Part shown: in pieces, positions 62,795 through 64,000 of the stretch
Layout of the letters: each line of letters opens with the position of its first letter
Numbering within the stretch: position 1 is the stretch's first letter
Assembly (NCBI GenBank): GCA_946811185.2
Contig: OX328113.1
Coordinates: 18,250,521 to 18,314,520, forward strand
Direction: 5' to 3'
Length of the DNA stretch: 64,000 nt
Source of the DNA: Hippopus hippopus
Lineage: Eukaryota; Mollusca; Bivalvia; Cardiida; Cardiidae
The notes under the pieces: generated by a model
Told to the model about the DNA's origin: nothing
The model's database searches: none
What the model saw: only the letters and a program-made list of their open reading frames with translations
Translations under genes and position numbers: made by a program

Positions 62795-64000
62795 CTGATA
62801 GAAAAAAATTCGATTGAGTAACTCTTTAACTCTCGTGTAAACCACCTTTTTGCGTGTTTCACCAGCCGGCTTTTGGAAGCATTTTGGCCAAAGCAACAGT
62901 CACCGTCGATGTTACGATGGTGACTTAAAAAAAAGAAAAGCGCCACATGACGTTGTAAATGTCTTCGTTTGCCATTATTCGTTTACACACATGTGTATAA
63001 TCATAGACTGAACTTTGCCTCGCGATGATTATCCGCATTTTTAAAATACCCACCCATAATTTAAAGTGCTTTGTAAGTTAATCAATTTTCAGTGGCGTAA
63101 CACTTGGTATAACCACTTCTGACATTATCATTTTTAAAGTAACGATATCGTTTTAACAGTGAAGATAGCATTTCACAATGACGATATCACTTTTACAGTG
63201 AAGATATCATTTTTACAGTAACAAAATCATTTTTAAGTAACGGTATCATTTCTAAAGTGCTCATATCATTTCTACGGTAACGGTAACGGTAACGATATAA
63301 CTTTTACTATGACAGTATATTTTTTACAATGATGATATTATTTGCAGCGCTGATATGATTTAATAGTTTCCAAATCGTTTTAACAGTAACGATATCATTT
63401 TAAGCAGTGACGATGTCAATTTTACCCTGACGATATCATCTTTACAGTAATGATACCAATTACAGCGAAGATGTCATATTTACAGTGAAGATATATCACT
63501 TTTTCAGTGATGATATAAGTTTTACAGTCACTAGACCGTTTTTCAGTAACGACATCATTTTCATAGTAACGATATCATTTTACTTTTTTTATACAACTTT
63601 ATTTTTACTTTCTACATAATATACAAACATTATTTTCAATAATATCATTTTTACAGTAACAATATCATTTTACAGTAACGATATCATTTCTATAGTGACG
63701 ATATCATTTTCACACTGACAGTATCTTTTTTGATGTAACCACATTTCTTTCATGAGATTAAAAGATTGACAGTAAGACTTTTAGATTTTTATCAAATCAG
63801 TAACACGTTTATATTTTTCTCAGTATATAAACAGCGAAATTAATGTTTAAAGCTGCGAAAATATCGACGGAGTGCATCGTATATAAGTCAAGCTGGAACC
63901 TGCTTCACAATTGTAATTTGTAGAGTTAAACTGTTACTCTTGTATCCCCTGTAACTATCTGAAACAAGTTTAATTAGAAGGTCAATAAGGGGCTGCCACT
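62795..64000. other. Upstream part or intron of the cadherin gene; no exon found
   Basis: The exon at 62648 has an acceptor, so coding sequence must lie further 5' on the minus strand. I see no cadherin-like exon between 62795 and 64000; the previous exon is probably outside the window. Confidence 0.6.
63115..63730 (+). repeat. Minisatellite, degenerate CAGTAACGATATCATTTTTA unit
   Basis: About 30 imperfect units of 17-22 bp sharing ACGATATCATTT and TTTACAGTGA/TTTACAGTAA. Confidence 0.85.

Noticed and set aside
63115..63730. CRISPR-like regular spacing
   Set aside because: Units are contiguous and degenerate with no unique spacers, in a eukaryotic genome: a minisatellite.

Overview
This window is animal nuclear DNA, most likely from a bivalve mollusc. 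Genes are split by AT-rich introns with GT..AG borders. Most other sequence is miniature transposons, tRNA-headed SINE-like repeats and elements that begin AAGAGGGCC and end in a hairpin plus GAGCTAAAAA, a dispersed repeat type I associate with bivalve genomes. The species call is inference. There is no operon, CRISPR array, or clean rRNA or tRNA gene.

Four protein genes can be assembled exon by exon with matching splice phases. (1) Minus strand, 25981 to 8356: seven exons, about 970 residues. It has a very short outside segment, one membrane helix, a juxtamembrane CVC and a long tail with LPxIP/LPxVP motifs and some 25 tyrosine motifs, ending in SRL. This is the layout of PAG1/Cbp-type transmembrane adaptors. 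(2) Plus strand, 35065 to 39045: four exons, 405 residues, Lys-rich, unrecognised, with an internal repeat ending in PPGF. (3) Minus strand, 44022 to 41079: four exons, 344 residues, unrecognised. (4) Minus strand, 62794 to 57634: the 3' end of a cadherin-family receptor, with one exon (61465-61558) short enough to be missed in an ORF scan.

The rest is a dense, layered transposon landscape. Families A and B are MITEs flanked by TTAA (piggyBac-like). A has a CCCTTTACCA end and a near-perfect central hairpin. Families C, D and E are further palindromic or inverted-repeat MITEs. Family H resembles non-autonomous Helitron2/Helentron elements and carries about 161 bp tandem repeats. A decayed Tc1/mariner copy lies at 19102-20701, a long-TIR element with an 8 bp target duplication at 51292-52627, and a no-TIR element with 10 bp target duplications occurs twice (58829-59223, 60317-60656). 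Nested insertions give relative ages and show target duplications directly.

Layout: 1-8355 repeats downstream of gene 1; 8356-26016 gene 1 with TE-filled introns; 26017-35064 intergenic repeats; 35065-39045 gene 2; 39046-41078 repeats; 41079-44022 gene 3; 44023-57633 repeat-only; 57634-62794 cadherin gene; 62795-64000 intron or upstream sequence with a minisatellite. The genes do not form an evident pathway. The PAG1-like and cadherin tails both carry LYAxV tyrosine motifs, which suggests, but does not prove, shared tyrosine-kinase/SH2 signalling at the membrane.
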